Shown here: in pieces, positions 37,459 through 46,125 of the stretch
Layout of the letters: each line of letters begins with the position of its first letter
Numbering within the stretch: position 1 is the stretch's first letter
Assembly (NCBI RefSeq): GCF_002953735.1
Contig: NZ_CP025536.1
Coordinates: 1,618,001-1,682,000, forward strand
Direction of reading: 5' to 3'
Length of the DNA stretch: 64,000 nt
Source of the DNA: Streptococcus pluranimalium
GTDB taxonomy: Bacteria > Bacillota > Bacilli > Lactobacillales > Streptococcaceae
The notes under the pieces: model-generated
Database searches by the model: none
What the model was told of the DNA's origin: nothing
What the model saw: the letters and a program-made list of their open reading frames with translations, nothing else
Program-made: the position numbers and the translations under genes

Positions 37459-37728
37459 TTAATTATTATTCAGTAATTCTAAGATTTTCGATTTGTAATA
37501 AACTTCCCCAGGGGGAAATCTAATACCATGATATTCATACGGTTGATCATTAACTACTTCATAGTATTCTTCATGAATCGAATGAAGAAATTTACTAATT
37601 TCCTCCATGCTATCACAGGCTCCCCTTTCCTCAGCTTTAACACGATAGCTATTTACCTCATCAGTACAGAGCCGTAGAACAGGATGAGAACCATAAAATA
37701 ATTCTGAAATGTTATTTCCTTTTTCCAT
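37459..37728 (-). CDS. Small acidic hypothetical protein of the element
   Basis: Not recognised. The 89-residue product starts MEKGNNISELFYGSHPVL and is acidic, soluble and without a signal peptide, with an aromatic-rich middle (SIHEEYYEVV, EYHGIRFPPGEVYYKSK). ATG 37728 lies inside the end of the upstream membrane-protein gene, eight bases after AGGGA, so translation is probably coupled. Last gene of the parA transcription unit. Confidence 0.65.
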   Translation of the reverse strand: MEKGNNISELFYGSHPVLRLCTDEVNSYRVKAEERGACDSMEEISKFLHSIHEEYYEVVNDQPYEYHGIRFPPGEVYYKSKILELLNNN

Positions 37729-38071
37729 AAACAAGTTCCCTAGTTGTTAGCTTTTTAGCCTCTTTAAAGGCTTTTATCTGTTCATCAATAAACATCCACG
37801 TTATAAAGACAAAAGGAACTCCTATAATCATAACGATTCCTGCTTCCAAAAAATCAGCAATGAACGAAAAGCCACCTGAGAAATGAACTCCTAGGGTAAT
37901 CAAAAGAACTGGTAGAAACAATACAGGAACAAATTTTAACGCTAGTAATCCAATAACTAACAAGAAAAACATGTTCAATCCGATTGTCTGATAGAAGATA
38001 TAAAGAGCTATTGCTGCTATCAACCACCAAAAAGTCTGAATAAGTTTTTTGATTGAAACAAAAATAACCAT
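37712..38071 (-). CDS. Small integral membrane protein
   Basis: A 119-residue protein with about four hydrophobic segments (residues 13-27, 30-47, 48-65 and 77-95) and a basic C-terminus (IKAFKEAKKLTTRE). No known domain was recognised. ATG 38071 follows GGGGG derived from the last codons of the repA-like gene. Its place between replication and transposition genes suggests an element maintenance or entry-exclusion role, but that is a guess. Confidence 0.65.
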   Translation of the reverse strand: MVIFVSIKKLIQTFWWLIAAIALYIFYQTIGLNMFFLLVIGLLALKFVPVLFLPVLLITLGVHFSGGFSFIADFLEAGIVMIIGVPFVFITWMFIDEQIKAFKEAKKLTTRELVYGKRK

Positions 38072-38074
38072 CGT

Positions 38075-38458
38075 TTACCCCCAAATATAATGAGCTAATT
38101 TATCAGTCAAATAGATACGATTAGGCTGTCCATTACCTGCTTTGACTTCTTCTATCAGTCCGTAGTGACATAACTGCTTCTTTAAAGAAATGATGGTTTG
38201 CTTACTCTGATTCAGAAGTTCACACAAATCTTCAACTTTAAAATTGACATAGGTATTCCCATTTTCATCATATCCTTTTTGGATAAAATCAAACGGTTCT
38301 CTTAGTCGATTTAAAAGAAAAGAGTACACCAAAATTCCCTTATGGTTTAAACCCTTAAAATCCTCATTTTCAAAGAGAACTTTAGGGACATATACTTGTT
38401 CAGAATCTAAATTAATTAGTTGTGGGTCTAAGTCAGATAATGTTGATAAATATGCCAT
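38075..38458 (-). CDS. repA: RepA_N-type replication initiator, winged-helix domain only
   Basis: The 127-residue product matches the N-terminal RepA_N domain of plasmid initiators: VYVPKVLFENEDFKGLNHKGILVYSFLLNR, DENGNTYVNFKVEDLCELLNQSKQT and the wing LIEEVKAGNGQPNRIYL. Plasmid RepA proteins of this group are usually more than twice as long, so the C-terminal part is absent. TnGBS elements are reported to replicate as plasmids using RepA and ParA. The protein may be an initiator or a related regulator. It follows the small ParA partner gene. Confidence 0.75.
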   Translation of the reverse strand: MAYLSTLSDLDPQLINLDSEQVYVPKVLFENEDFKGLNHKGILVYSFLLNRLREPFDFIQKGYDENGNTYVNFKVEDLCELLNQSKQTIISLKKQLCHYGLIEEVKAGNGQPNRIYLTDKLAHYIWG

Positions 38459-38477
38459 GATGATAATCCTTATTTTA

Positions 38478-38747
38478 TTAATTTTTAAGTTTTCGTTGCA
38501 TCTTCTCCCATTCCTGGATAATTAACTTTTCCAGATAGTCAGATGCAGATTTAGAACCGTAAAAATTGACGAGCTCTTCTAGTTTATCGTAGCGCACATC
38601 GTGGTGTAGAGAAAAAGGATAGCGCCCTTTTTTATTGTAACTATCGGGTGACTTTTGAGCCGACACTTTACGAGGTTTTTGAACTCGTTTTTTAGATGGC
38701 TCCTTGTCAAAAGTTTCTTTTAATTGGGCAAAGCGATTATTTGTCAT
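38478..38747 (-). CDS. Small basic ParA partner protein
   Basis: An 89-residue protein with a basic, disordered N-terminus (EPSKKRVQKPRKVSAQ) and a helical C-terminus (YDKLEELVNFYGSKSASDYLEKLII) compatible with a ribbon-helix-helix or similar DNA-binding fold. Its ATG overlaps the parA stop (TAATG). By position it is the centromere-binding partner of ParA, the arrangement of ParA/ParG or delta/omega plasmid systems; the fold assignment is inference. Confidence 0.65.
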   Translation of the reverse strand: MTNNRFAQLKETFDKEPSKKRVQKPRKVSAQKSPDSYNKKGRYPFSLHHDVRYDKLEELVNFYGSKSASDYLEKLIIQEWEKMQRKLKN

Positions 38748-39565
38748 TAGTCATCCTCTCCTTCCAGGACTTTTAAGATATTTTGATAGACATACTCTAT
38801 ATTATCATAAAACTTCTGATGATCTTGTTTTTGTCTTTCTGTCATGTAGTCACGTTGCTCAAAGACACTTTGGTTAATCACCAAACTCTTAGCAACTAGT
38901 TCTTTCTTTTGAATAGATCCCAAGTAAGCCTCATCTTCTTGAACAACATCCAAGAACTGTTTGCAAGTCTCGGTCACATTAATTCCGTAATATTCAATTT
39001 TGTTTCCAATAAGATAGGCTTCTGCTTTAACATAGCTTTTTTTGCTAATCACTTCAACTGCTTCACTTTTAATAAAATCGACAAACTTTTTAAGTGCAAG
39101 CCAAGCACGAAAACCATTTGTAGACGCATCTGTCACTCCCAGGACAATATCAGAAACAGCAATAAAATTGGCTGTAACAAGACTTTCATCATTATGCGTA
39201 TCAATCAATATAATATCAAATTGTTCAGACAGTTCATCATAATGTTCACTGAACCACATAAATAGCTGAAGATATTTATTATTTCGACTTGATAAGTCTA
39301 GCTGCTCATCAGTTAGCCGTTCATCTCCACGAATCAAACTAAGATTATCATTAATGTGACAAATCTCATACTCTCCTGTAGTGAAGATATCATAAATTGT
39401 CTTTTCACTTGTTACATCGAAGGAATGCGTTAAATTACATTCTCTTGCCCCATCAATCAACAAAACGCGCTTATTTTTGATACGTGATAACCAATCCCCC
39501 TCATTATAGGTATGACTACTTTTTCCACCGCCGCCTTTATCTAAATTTGTTGTTTGAATCTTCAT
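38747..39565 (-). CDS. parA: ParA-type partition ATPase
   Basis: Deviant Walker ATPase that segregates plasmid copies. The P-loop KGGGGKSS near residue 10 fits the KGGxxK[ST] pattern; VLLIDGARECNL replaces the usual LLIDLDPQGN, and IILIDTH is the Walker B strand. The 272-residue length is normal. ATG 39565 follows AAAGGAG. It heads the unit containing the small partner and RepA_N genes, and two copies of an AT-rich repeat lie directly upstream (39602-39700). Confidence 0.9.
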   Translation of the reverse strand: MKIQTTNLDKGGGGKSSHTYNEGDWLSRIKNKRVLLIDGARECNLTHSFDVTSEKTIYDIFTTGEYEICHINDNLSLIRGDERLTDEQLDLSSRNNKYLQLFMWFSEHYDELSEQFDIILIDTHNDESLVTANFIAVSDIVLGVTDASTNGFRAWLALKKFVDFIKSEAVEVISKKSYVKAEAYLIGNKIEYYGINVTETCKQFLDVVQEDEAYLGSIQKKELVAKSLVINQSVFEQRDYMTERQKQDHQKFYDNIEYVYQNILKVLEGEDD

Positions 39566-39601
39566 AAAACACTCCTTTCGAACACTTTTTAATTATCTAT
39601 C

Positions 39602-39700
39602 TAGTTATATAACTTTGTATATATCTATTTTAAATCTTGCGACAGTTTTTGTCAATAAAAAATACACAAATTGTTATATAACTTTTTGTGTATCTGTTTT
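39602..39700. repeat. Two direct AT-rich repeats upstream of parA, candidate parS
   Basis: GTTATATAACTTTGTATATATCT at 39604 and GTTATATAACTTTTTGTGTATC at 39673 are direct repeats, each opening with the palindrome GTTATATAAC. Their location beside parA is that of a plasmid centromere or autoregulatory operator. Related copies are scattered elsewhere in the element. Confidence 0.6.
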
Positions 39701-39707
39701 CTATTAA

Positions 39708-40292
39708 CTATCCAAAAGTACCTCCAATATTGCCTCCAACATAATTGTTCAGCTGAATTTGATTAACAGTAGTATTGAAGTTCCCTACAAAGTAACAGTT
39801 ATCTTCTCCATCCTTTGTTAGCACGATAAGAAATTGCACAACATCATCATTTTCTGATTTCGTTACTTCTAACCGAGAAACTTGATATTGATATTTATTA
39901 ACCAAAAGGGCCATTGCTAAAGTTTTAACCATGCCATCTTGACTTATAGAGAGATGATTTTCCAACGTACCATTAATTTTCGATAAATGTCCTACTTTCT
40001 TAATATCATTGACAGCTACATCAAAAGCTTTGGCTACTTGTTCCTTCTGCTGCGTACTACTTTCCGTAAAAGGGTGTTCTAACTTTAATTTAGCTGTTCT
40101 GTAGTTCTTTTCATCTATTGTTTCTGGTTCTTCTCTTGAAGAGGAGCTTTGCTCTAAAGGGTTTGCTTGTTCCCTTCTTGGCTCTTGAATTTTAGTGCTT
40201 GTTATATTTCTATAAATAACCACTCCTGAGAAAAAGAGAAGTAATCCAATTACAATAACATAAATCATATTTTCTTTCATCCAGTCTTTCAT
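39708..40292 (-). CDS. Membrane-anchored transfer-region protein
   Basis: A 194-residue bitopic protein: one transmembrane helix at about residues 9-27 (MIYVIVIGLLLFFSGVVIY), a Ser/Glu-rich linker, then a globular extracytoplasmic domain ending YVGGNIGGTFG. ATG 40292 follows GAGG; the longer frame to 40346 lies inside the hydrolase gene. No named family was recognised, but it is the last gene of the VirB4/hydrolase unit and probably belongs to the secretion channel. Confidence 0.75.
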   Translation of the reverse strand: MKDWMKENMIYVIVIGLLLFFSGVVIYRNITSTKIQEPRREQANPLEQSSSSREEPETIDEKNYRTAKLKLEHPFTESSTQQKEQVAKAFDVAVNDIKKVGHLSKINGTLENHLSISQDGMVKTLAMALLVNKYQYQVSRLEVTKSENDDVVQFLIVLTKDGEDNCYFVGNFNTTVNQIQLNNYVGGNIGGTFG

Positions 40293-40311
40293 TAAGATAT
40301 CCTCTTTAATT

Positions 40312-41625
40312 TCAAAGTTTAGGTTCTTGACCATCTGGGTAGGCAAAAGTTGTTATTTCTGCTTTTTGTTGCTCAGGGGTCCAGATACGGTAATTCCAAG
40401 TGTTAGGTTTATGGAAAAAGTCAGCTCCTAATAATGGTGTATTCTGTTCTACAATAAGAATTGAACCATTTTCAAAAACATGACAAACAATTCCTGTATG
40501 TCCATAACCGCCACCGCCATTTTGCGTCGAAAAGATGGCGCCTTTTTTCGGTGTTGTTTTAACACTATTTCCAAATATTCTAGCCCATGCAGCCGCCTGA
40601 TCTTTACCGTTACCAATAACTGTTCCAGAATGCCCCCACAGCCTATTCCCCAAGCTAACTGTCAAATCAACACATTGTCCTGAATTTTCTACCCAGCCAC
40701 TACCTGCATAAATTAACCCATGTTTTTTGGGATCAATAATATACTGTCTCAGACTATCTGGAATATTATCAGGACTATACCCCCAAGCTGTTGCATCAGT
40801 TGGAACTTTTCCTGTCCCGTCAGTAGCATCACCTGAAGAAGAATCACTACAATCCTTGCTGCTACTTGTAAAAGTATCAGATGTACTATTATTACCAGCA
40901 GAAACTGTTGATGCCTTATAAGGCTTGTCCCCATGTGCACTAATTGCTTCTTTATCCAGCCATTCATACTGTTTACCAAGCTTATGATACATATCAATCA
41001 GCTTAGTTTTATAAGTACCATCTGTCGCCCAGCCACCATCCGCAATTGCACTTAGTGTGGCCACACCGTCAATATTATTAATAGCCTTATTATAGAGAGT
41101 TTGGTGAGCCATAAACTCTGCTTTACCTACAATACCAGCATCATAGCTAGAGAACCATGTATATGCACCTCCAGTTCCATCACCAACATTAGCTCCTGGT
41201 TTAGTCCCAGATAGGTCAACACTATCCTCACCATAGGTTGCAATAGTTACTGGGAAATTGCTCCTGCTAGAGGTTTTAACTCCTCCCATGTTGTGAGCCT
41301 TCCAAAATGAGGTTCCATTGGGATTAGAGAAGTTAAAGCCATTTTCAATCATTGTCTGTGTAATTGACGCTGACGGTAAAAATCCTCCTGCTTTCCAGGA
41401 AAGAATATAAGCCTCTTTATGTTCCTTGACAAACGAATCGATAGACGCATCACCTGAAGATATAGATGATTCTGTAGAGGTAGCTCTCGCAACTTCAGTC
41501 GTACAATTCCTTTGTGAACTACTTACGGTTCCTAACACCCCCGCTAATATAGTAACACCTATACTTATAACAAATAATAAAGAGACTAGAGGGGCAATGA
41601 CTTTCAAGAAAACTATTTTTTTCAT
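40312..41625 (-). CDS. Two-domain peptidoglycan hydrolase of the conjugation channel
   Basis: Locally opens the cell wall for the secretion channel, like VirB1, PrgK or TcpG. N-terminal membrane anchor at about residues 10-33, then a glucosaminidase-like GH73 domain (SITQTMIENGFNFS, WKAHNMGGV). A Ser-rich linker and a CHAP amidase/endopeptidase domain follow, with catalytic cysteine in SGQCVDLTVSLGNRL and histidine in YGHTGIVCHV. The 437-residue length and domain pair are typical of Gram-positive conjugation systems. ATG 41625 follows AGGAGG. Confidence 0.9.
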   Translation of the reverse strand: MKKIVFLKVIAPLVSLLFVISIGVTILAGVLGTVSSSQRNCTTEVARATSTESSISSGDASIDSFVKEHKEAYILSWKAGGFLPSASITQTMIENGFNFSNPNGTSFWKAHNMGGVKTSSRSNFPVTIATYGEDSVDLSGTKPGANVGDGTGGAYTWFSSYDAGIVGKAEFMAHQTLYNKAINNIDGVATLSAIADGGWATDGTYKTKLIDMYHKLGKQYEWLDKEAISAHGDKPYKASTVSAGNNSTSDTFTSSSKDCSDSSSGDATDGTGKVPTDATAWGYSPDNIPDSLRQYIIDPKKHGLIYAGSGWVENSGQCVDLTVSLGNRLWGHSGTVIGNGKDQAAAWARIFGNSVKTTPKKGAIFSTQNGGGGYGHTGIVCHVFENGSILIVEQNTPLLGADFFHKPNTWNYRIWTPEQQKAEITTFAYPDGQEPKL

Positions 41626-41635
41626 GAACGTCCTC

Positions 41636-41899
41636 CTACCAGAGACCAAGGATCGTCTTTATGATAGCGTAAAATATCAAGAAAATGATGAAACCAATTC
41701 CAGCTATCTTTAAACTTTTTAAAAACTCTTGATCTCGTTGTCTTTGAGCAGCTAAACGTTCAGGATCAGATTCCCCTTCAGAAGCAAAATAATTTCTAAT
41801 TTCCTTACTCTTAACTTTTCGTATCGTCACATAATTATTAATTGCTTGCTTTCGTTTGGCAATTAACCCTAATTTATTAGTTGTATTCTTTTTTGACAT
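41636..41899 (-). CDS. Small single-helix membrane protein of the transfer unit
   Basis: 87 residues starting MSKKNTTNKLG, highly charged in the first 60 residues and ending with one membrane helix (IAGIGFIIFLIFYAIIKTILG). The topology (N-in, C-terminal anchor) suits a small scaffold component such as PrgL/TcpB-type partners, but no family match was recognised. ATG 41899 follows AGGAAAATAGG. It lies between the VirB4-like and hydrolase genes. Confidence 0.7.
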   Translation of the reverse strand: MSKKNTTNKLGLIAKRKQAINNYVTIRKVKSKEIRNYFASEGESDPERLAAQRQRDQEFLKSLKIAGIGFIIFLIFYAIIKTILGLW

Positions 41900-41918
41900 C
41901 CTATTTTCCTTTTTGTTC

Positions 41919-43868
41919 TTATTGAATACCGCCATAGCGTTGAACTTCTGGAGTTAACAGTTGTTGATTAAACACTAAGTTTCCCACTCCAGCAATATTC
42001 ATAAATAACTGTCCTTTTACCAAACGTGGTAATGTTTCCAACTCTGATTGATTCATAGAACCTGAAAGAGCGTTAGCAAGTAAGGGAACACTGGTTTCAT
42101 CCGTTTGTGCAAAAACACGGTACTGCATTAGACCAAAAATACGTTGAACAGCTGTTACATATGGATCTTTATGACTACCTACTCCTGACTCAAAAAGGAT
42201 TCCTCGAAGAGAATTCACTGACAATACCACACCTGCAAAGTTCTCTCCCATGGAATCAATCATATCCGCTAGCAACTCCACACTACTTTCGTATTTAGGA
42301 TTAATAAGTGTTTGAGCTTCACTAATATTAACAATATAATGCTCCATATCCATTTCTGTCAGACTAGAATTCGATTTCAGAAGTTGCTTGCAGCGTTTTC
42401 CGTTATTGACAATATCAGCTGAAAGTAGAGACAAAACGGAGAAGATTTGAGCATTTAACAAGTGAGGGGTTCCTTTTAAGCCTGAGAAATCGAAGGTAAC
42501 CACCTGTTCAGAGGAAATATCCTGAAACTCTGTAATTCCTTCAAACATTTCTGCATTGGTTGTTAAGAGTTCATTGAATGTCTTAAAGATTCGATTGACT
42601 GACTTTATTTCGATATCATCAGGATTGTTTTGCGCCATCAAACTACGCTTATAATCGTCCGCAAACAGAATAAAGTCAGACAAAATAGGATACTCTTCAT
42701 TGACCAAATCTGTCGCTTTTAACTTCTCTGGATTCAGTTTAGGATTACGAGCCCACAAACCTTCTTCAATGTAAAACTCATTAAGCATATCTCCTAAAGT
42801 TGTTAAGTCATCTCCTGAAGCTTCATTATTAAGTAGTTTAAAAATACTCTTTAGTTTCTCAATATGAAGCTTGTAGGATTTTTTCTTATCAATTTCTGTC
42901 CCCGCTTCATTTGTCACTGTTGGAAATACCTGAAAAATATTAATTCGATTAGCTTCACCTGATAAATCCAGAATAAGTCCATGCTGTTGCCTTGTTTGAT
43001 CAAGGAAAGTGCCATTGGCATCAAAGTTACGAATATAATGTCCTTTGGCATACAGTCCGTCGGTATGCTTGAGTAAAAATGAGCGCTGACCCATTTTAGG
43101 GTTTCCAGAAAGAATCATGAACGACCGTGTGCGACGATCGTCTCGTTCTAGGAAATTGAAATTAACGGCTCCTCTGGTTGGTGTCCAGCCCAGGTAAACA
43201 CCTCTCTGATCCTCTAGCTTAGTGTGATTAAAGAAATAGCCGCCTGCCAAATCATGTGCTTTTACAGGAAGGCCACGCCTATGATTTGGTAAATCTATCT
43301 GATATTGTGCTGGAATAAACGGTGCATGATACTCAAAATCTAATTCACCTGAAAGTATGGTTGACTTGAAGTTTGATGTCTTATCTTTGATATCCTCCAC
43401 CTTCTTAAAGAGTTCCTCCTTAGTCGATGCGGAAGAATAATTCCGAACATACATTCCTAACATTGCAATATTCTTTTTAGTAATCTCTCTATCTAGTTGA
43501 GTCAGATCTCTAATTTCATCTAGTTCCTGTTGGTTATCAACGATTTTACTGTTACCTGTAATTCGAGTTGATTTTTCTTCAATAGAGTCTTTTATTTCCT
43601 GCTTCAGTTCCTTATTATTAGCTCGATAAAGTGATAAGAAAGAACGAGTCCCTGGAATTAACATGAGGTCCGATAACCAGAAACGATCCAAATCTTCTGA
43701 AGGATACTCATAAAAATGAAGTGCTGTATGATACCCATCGCCACTCATCCAGGAACGATCATCTTTTTTGAAATCAATATTTCCCTGTGGTTGAATCTGG
43801 CTGAGAAAAGCCAGGTCATAGCCTTGTGCTCTTAATTGCCGCTGTCTACGCTTTGATAATTCTGGCAT
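41919..43868 (-). CDS. VirB4-like secretion ATPase with degenerate nucleotide-binding motifs
   Basis: Position and length (649 residues) mark the VirB4/PrgJ ATPase of the conjugation channel. The C-terminal RecA-like part is recognisable: FMILSGNPKMGQRSFLLKH at 250-268, the RNFDANGTF strand, HGLILDLSG and the C-terminal NALSGSM segment. However the P-loop reads GNPKMGQRS, lacking the Walker A lysine and following Thr/Ser, and the Walker B site reads IVNISEAQTL in place of DE. Nucleotide hydrolysis is therefore doubtful. Preceded by AAGGAGG. Confidence 0.85.
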   Translation of the reverse strand: MPELSKRRQRQLRAQGYDLAFLSQIQPQGNIDFKKDDRSWMSGDGYHTALHFYEYPSEDLDRFWLSDLMLIPGTRSFLSLYRANNKELKQEIKDSIEEKSTRITGNSKIVDNQQELDEIRDLTQLDREITKKNIAMLGMYVRNYSSASTKEELFKKVEDIKDKTSNFKSTILSGELDFEYHAPFIPAQYQIDLPNHRRGLPVKAHDLAGGYFFNHTKLEDQRGVYLGWTPTRGAVNFNFLERDDRRTRSFMILSGNPKMGQRSFLLKHTDGLYAKGHYIRNFDANGTFLDQTRQQHGLILDLSGEANRINIFQVFPTVTNEAGTEIDKKKSYKLHIEKLKSIFKLLNNEASGDDLTTLGDMLNEFYIEEGLWARNPKLNPEKLKATDLVNEEYPILSDFILFADDYKRSLMAQNNPDDIEIKSVNRIFKTFNELLTTNAEMFEGITEFQDISSEQVVTFDFSGLKGTPHLLNAQIFSVLSLLSADIVNNGKRCKQLLKSNSSLTEMDMEHYIVNISEAQTLINPKYESSVELLADMIDSMGENFAGVVLSVNSLRGILFESGVGSHKDPYVTAVQRIFGLMQYRVFAQTDETSVPLLANALSGSMNQSELETLPRLVKGQLFMNIAGVGNLVFNQQLLTPEVQRYGGIQ

Positions 43869-43883
43869 AGTATTTTTACCTCC

Positions 43884-44525
43884 TTAAACTTTTTCATTCA
43901 TATTATTAAATTGCTTAATGATTTGTTCCTTTTTTACCCTAGTGATTTCACGTGGAACAAAATCATTATTGCCATAAGATTTCGCCTTTCGAACCAAGTC
44001 ATCTAACTCTGTTGTTGGTGCAAAGAGCCACAGAATGAACTCTGTGTTGTAAATTTCTTGTTGAATACTCTCCTCAACCTGAATCTCATTGATCAGCAAG
44101 GCCTCACGATCAAGAAGCTGCAAGTACCGACGTGAATCAGGTAATAGTTTTGCCTTTTCTTGACGCACGAGACTCAAATGATGGCGAAGATCCATAATCT
44201 GGGTGTCTGTATTAGTCGGCAAGGTCGTGGTTTCAATTTGAATATCTGTATTGAAATCCGTTAGCCACTTCTCAAAGTTATCAATGGTACGCCGAATTTC
44301 ATTGTAAGAGAGTGATCCTAAATCCTTCCCTGGAATCTCCATCAGTTGAAGATAACCATAATCAACCAACTGAAGATAAGCTTGACGGTTATCAATAATT
44401 GATTTAACATCAAGCAATTCAACACAGGAATGAAGATCAAAATATTCTTGACTTTGCTTTTTTTCCTGTCTACGCCCCAATGGTCGCTTGACTTCAGACT
44501 GGGATTGTGTTTGTTTAATTGCCAT
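43884..44525 (-). CDS. Conjugal transfer protein, VirB4 N-domain-like partner
   Basis: A 213-residue soluble protein with a basic, Gln-rich N-terminus, then VELLDVKSIIDNRQAYLQLVDYG and a helical stretch. This resembles the detached N-terminal domain of VirB4 (TrsD/TraD-like) found in Gram-positive conjugation operons. It lies between the PrgI-like and VirB4-like genes, overlaps the former through TAATG, and probably works with VirB4 on the inner face of the channel. Confidence 0.75.
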   Translation of the reverse strand: MAIKQTQSQSEVKRPLGRRQEKKQSQEYFDLHSCVELLDVKSIIDNRQAYLQLVDYGYLQLMEIPGKDLGSLSYNEIRRTIDNFEKWLTDFNTDIQIETTTLPTNTDTQIMDLRHHLSLVRQEKAKLLPDSRRYLQLLDREALLINEIQVEESIQQEIYNTEFILWLFAPTTELDDLVRKAKSYGNNDFVPREITRVKKEQIIKQFNNMNEKV

Positions 44526-44830
44526 TAACGTTTAACTCCTCTCTGGTAATTTAAGCTGATATAGCGTTTTCGTCGTCTTCTGAAAAAGAGAAGCATGCTA
44601 TGCCAATTTTTCTTTCCTCCATTAGCCGGCAATACTAGGTAAAGACACATAAGTGGGGTCAAAATAATAAAGACAAGCAACTGTGCCCATTGACTCGTTG
44701 GGAATATCTTAGTACCAATAGATAAAGCAGCAACTGCTGAACCTCCCACAAAAACAATGTCTGCCACAAACAACCCTATAATTTTCACTTTGGCATAGAT
44801 GTCACGTGGGACACCGTATTTTTCATCCAT
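44525..44830 (-). CDS. PrgI/TcpE-type small membrane channel protein
   Basis: A 101-residue protein with two membrane helices (about 15-40 and 50-70) and an Arg-rich tail (FFRRRRKRY). That matches the PrgI/TcpE-like (DUF5592) component that precedes VirB4 in Gram-positive conjugation operons. ATG 44830 follows AAAGGAG. First gene of a unit running through VirB4 to 39708, with the shared promoter block 30 bases upstream. Confidence 0.8.
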   Translation of the reverse strand: MDEKYGVPRDIYAKVKIIGLFVADIVFVGGSAVAALSIGTKIFPTSQWAQLLVFIILTPLMCLYLVLPANGGKKNWHSMLLFFRRRRKRYISLNYQRGVKR

Positions 44831-44860
44831 TTATCTAACTCCTTTTTTCTTTATAGTTCT

Positions 44861-44895
44861 AGTTTAAGAGATAATAAAAATTCCTGCGTTAAGAG
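44861..44895 (-). promoter_or_regulatory. Transfer promoter block, copy D
   Basis: A 35-bp block almost identical to the copy at 49386 and related to copies at 53482 and 61521. On the minus strand it carries CTTAACGCAGGAATT, ATTATC and the -10-like TAAACT (44861-44866). There is no TTGACA at the right distance. It lies 30 bases before the PrgI-like start. Confidence 0.7.
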
Positions 44896-44962
44896 GACAA
44901 ACTTATATAACCTAGAGATAACAGTTCTTTATTTATATAAAAAGTTATATATCTTTATAGAT

Positions 44963-44992
44963 AAAAAAAGAAGCCTCAAAATTGAGACTTCT
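44963..44992 (-). terminator. Terminator after the ImmA/IrrE gene
   Basis: Minus strand GAAGTCTCAA, short loop, TTGAGGCTTC then seven T residues. Near-identical units occur at 46871 and 49442. Confidence 0.9.
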
Positions 44993-46125
44993 CATTTAAC
45001 TATTCTTAATACTGGACCTTTTTTTGACAATTGCTCATTATCATTAATAGAAATATCTAGTGATTTTTCTAACTCATCTTTAGGTAGCGATAAGTTAGAG
45101 ATTAGTTCATTTTTTTGTAGAATATCATTCTTAATAATTAAGTCAAATACTTTGCGGTAAAGACTAGGTTTCTCAGGAATCAATTCATCGTCCAAAGGTT
45201 CACACTTCTTCCATTTATTAAAAGCAATTTTCTTAAACAAATATAACTTTTGATCATCATTGATTAACTCTAACTGGTAGGTTCTCATAATCATTGATTG
45301 AATGGAAACCTTCCAATATTTCTTTAACTCAATATAAAAGTCTAAATTAGTAGATAATAACGATTTTAAAAAACTACTCTCAGGTAACAATAAGCAAGAA
45401 GCAAAATGGTTCGCCTGCTTCTCAATAATGTTCTTTAATTCCTGAGAAGTATAGTCATGAATGCTTTCAATGTCCCCATGAAGTAAAATATGACCTAATT
45501 CGTGTGCAATATTGAAACGACGACGTACAGCAGATTCTCCATTATCTGTCAACATAATAAATGGTCTATCTTCAATCCACTCTGATACTGCATCCAGTTT
45601 GTCATCAGACATGTTGGACTCAACAATAATAATGCCATTAACTTCCGCAATTTCAGTCAGATTAGAAATTGGTAAATCTTTACCTAATCCCCATAATTCT
45701 CTTAATTCTTTAGCCTTTTCCTCAATATCTTTGTTCGTAATATCATAAATATTTTTCATCAAAATATCCGGTAGAGTTAGTTCAGGAAAATTAACATACC
45801 GAGATAGCAAATCATAAATTTCCTTTTGAAATTCTAACCTGACCGCCTGCATATCTCTTGCTCTTTTAGTGGCCGCAGATTGACTACGAAAAAAAGTAGC
45901 TCCTTCATAAAACCTTTTAGGCTCAGAAGTGAAATAGGTATATGGAAAATCTAGCTCAGCAACAATTGTCATTAACTTACTTGCTCCTGGATGAGTTTTC
46001 CCTAATTCATAATTAGAAATCATTTGTCTAGATATTCCTGTGCGCTCAGCCAATTCTTTTTTTGATAATCCTCTGGCTATTCTAGCCTTTGTTAATTTAG
46101 AGGGATTAAATATTCCTTGTTCCAT
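44992..46125 (-). CDS. XRE-family HTH fused to ImmA/IrrE metalloprotease
   Basis: A 377-residue two-domain protein. Residues 10-65 form an XRE helix-turn-helix (RIARGLSKKELAERTGISRQMISNYELGK). The rest is an ImmA/IrrE (COG2856) protease with the zinc motif HELGH in RRFNIAHELGHILLHGD and a downstream glutamate in EKQANHFASCLLLP. In ICEBs1 and related systems such proteases cleave a repressor to induce the element; here sensor, DNA binding and protease are in one chain. Its start overlaps the preceding gene by 20 bases, and the pair has a palindromic operator. Confidence 0.9.
   Translation of the reverse strand: MEQGIFNPSKLTKARIARGLSKKELAERTGISRQMISNYELGKTHPGASKLMTIVAELDFPYTYFTSEPKRFYEGATFFRSQSAATKRARDMQAVRLEFQKEIYDLLSRYVNFPELTLPDILMKNIYDITNKDIEEKAKELRELWGLGKDLPISNLTEIAEVNGIIIVESNMSDDKLDAVSEWIEDRPFIMLTDNGESAVRRRFNIAHELGHILLHGDIESIHDYTSQELKNIIEKQANHFASCLLLPESSFLKSLLSTNLDFYIELKKYWKVSIQSMIMRTYQLELINDDQKLYLFKKIAFNKWKKCEPLDDELIPEKPSLYRKVFDLIIKNDILQKNELISNLSLPKDELEKSLDISINDNEQLSKKGPVLRIVK

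Noticed and set aside
39602..39700. CRISPR array suspected from repeated AT-rich sequence
   Set aside because: Only two local copies, spacing without distinct spacers, and no cas genes; better explained as partition or operator repeats.
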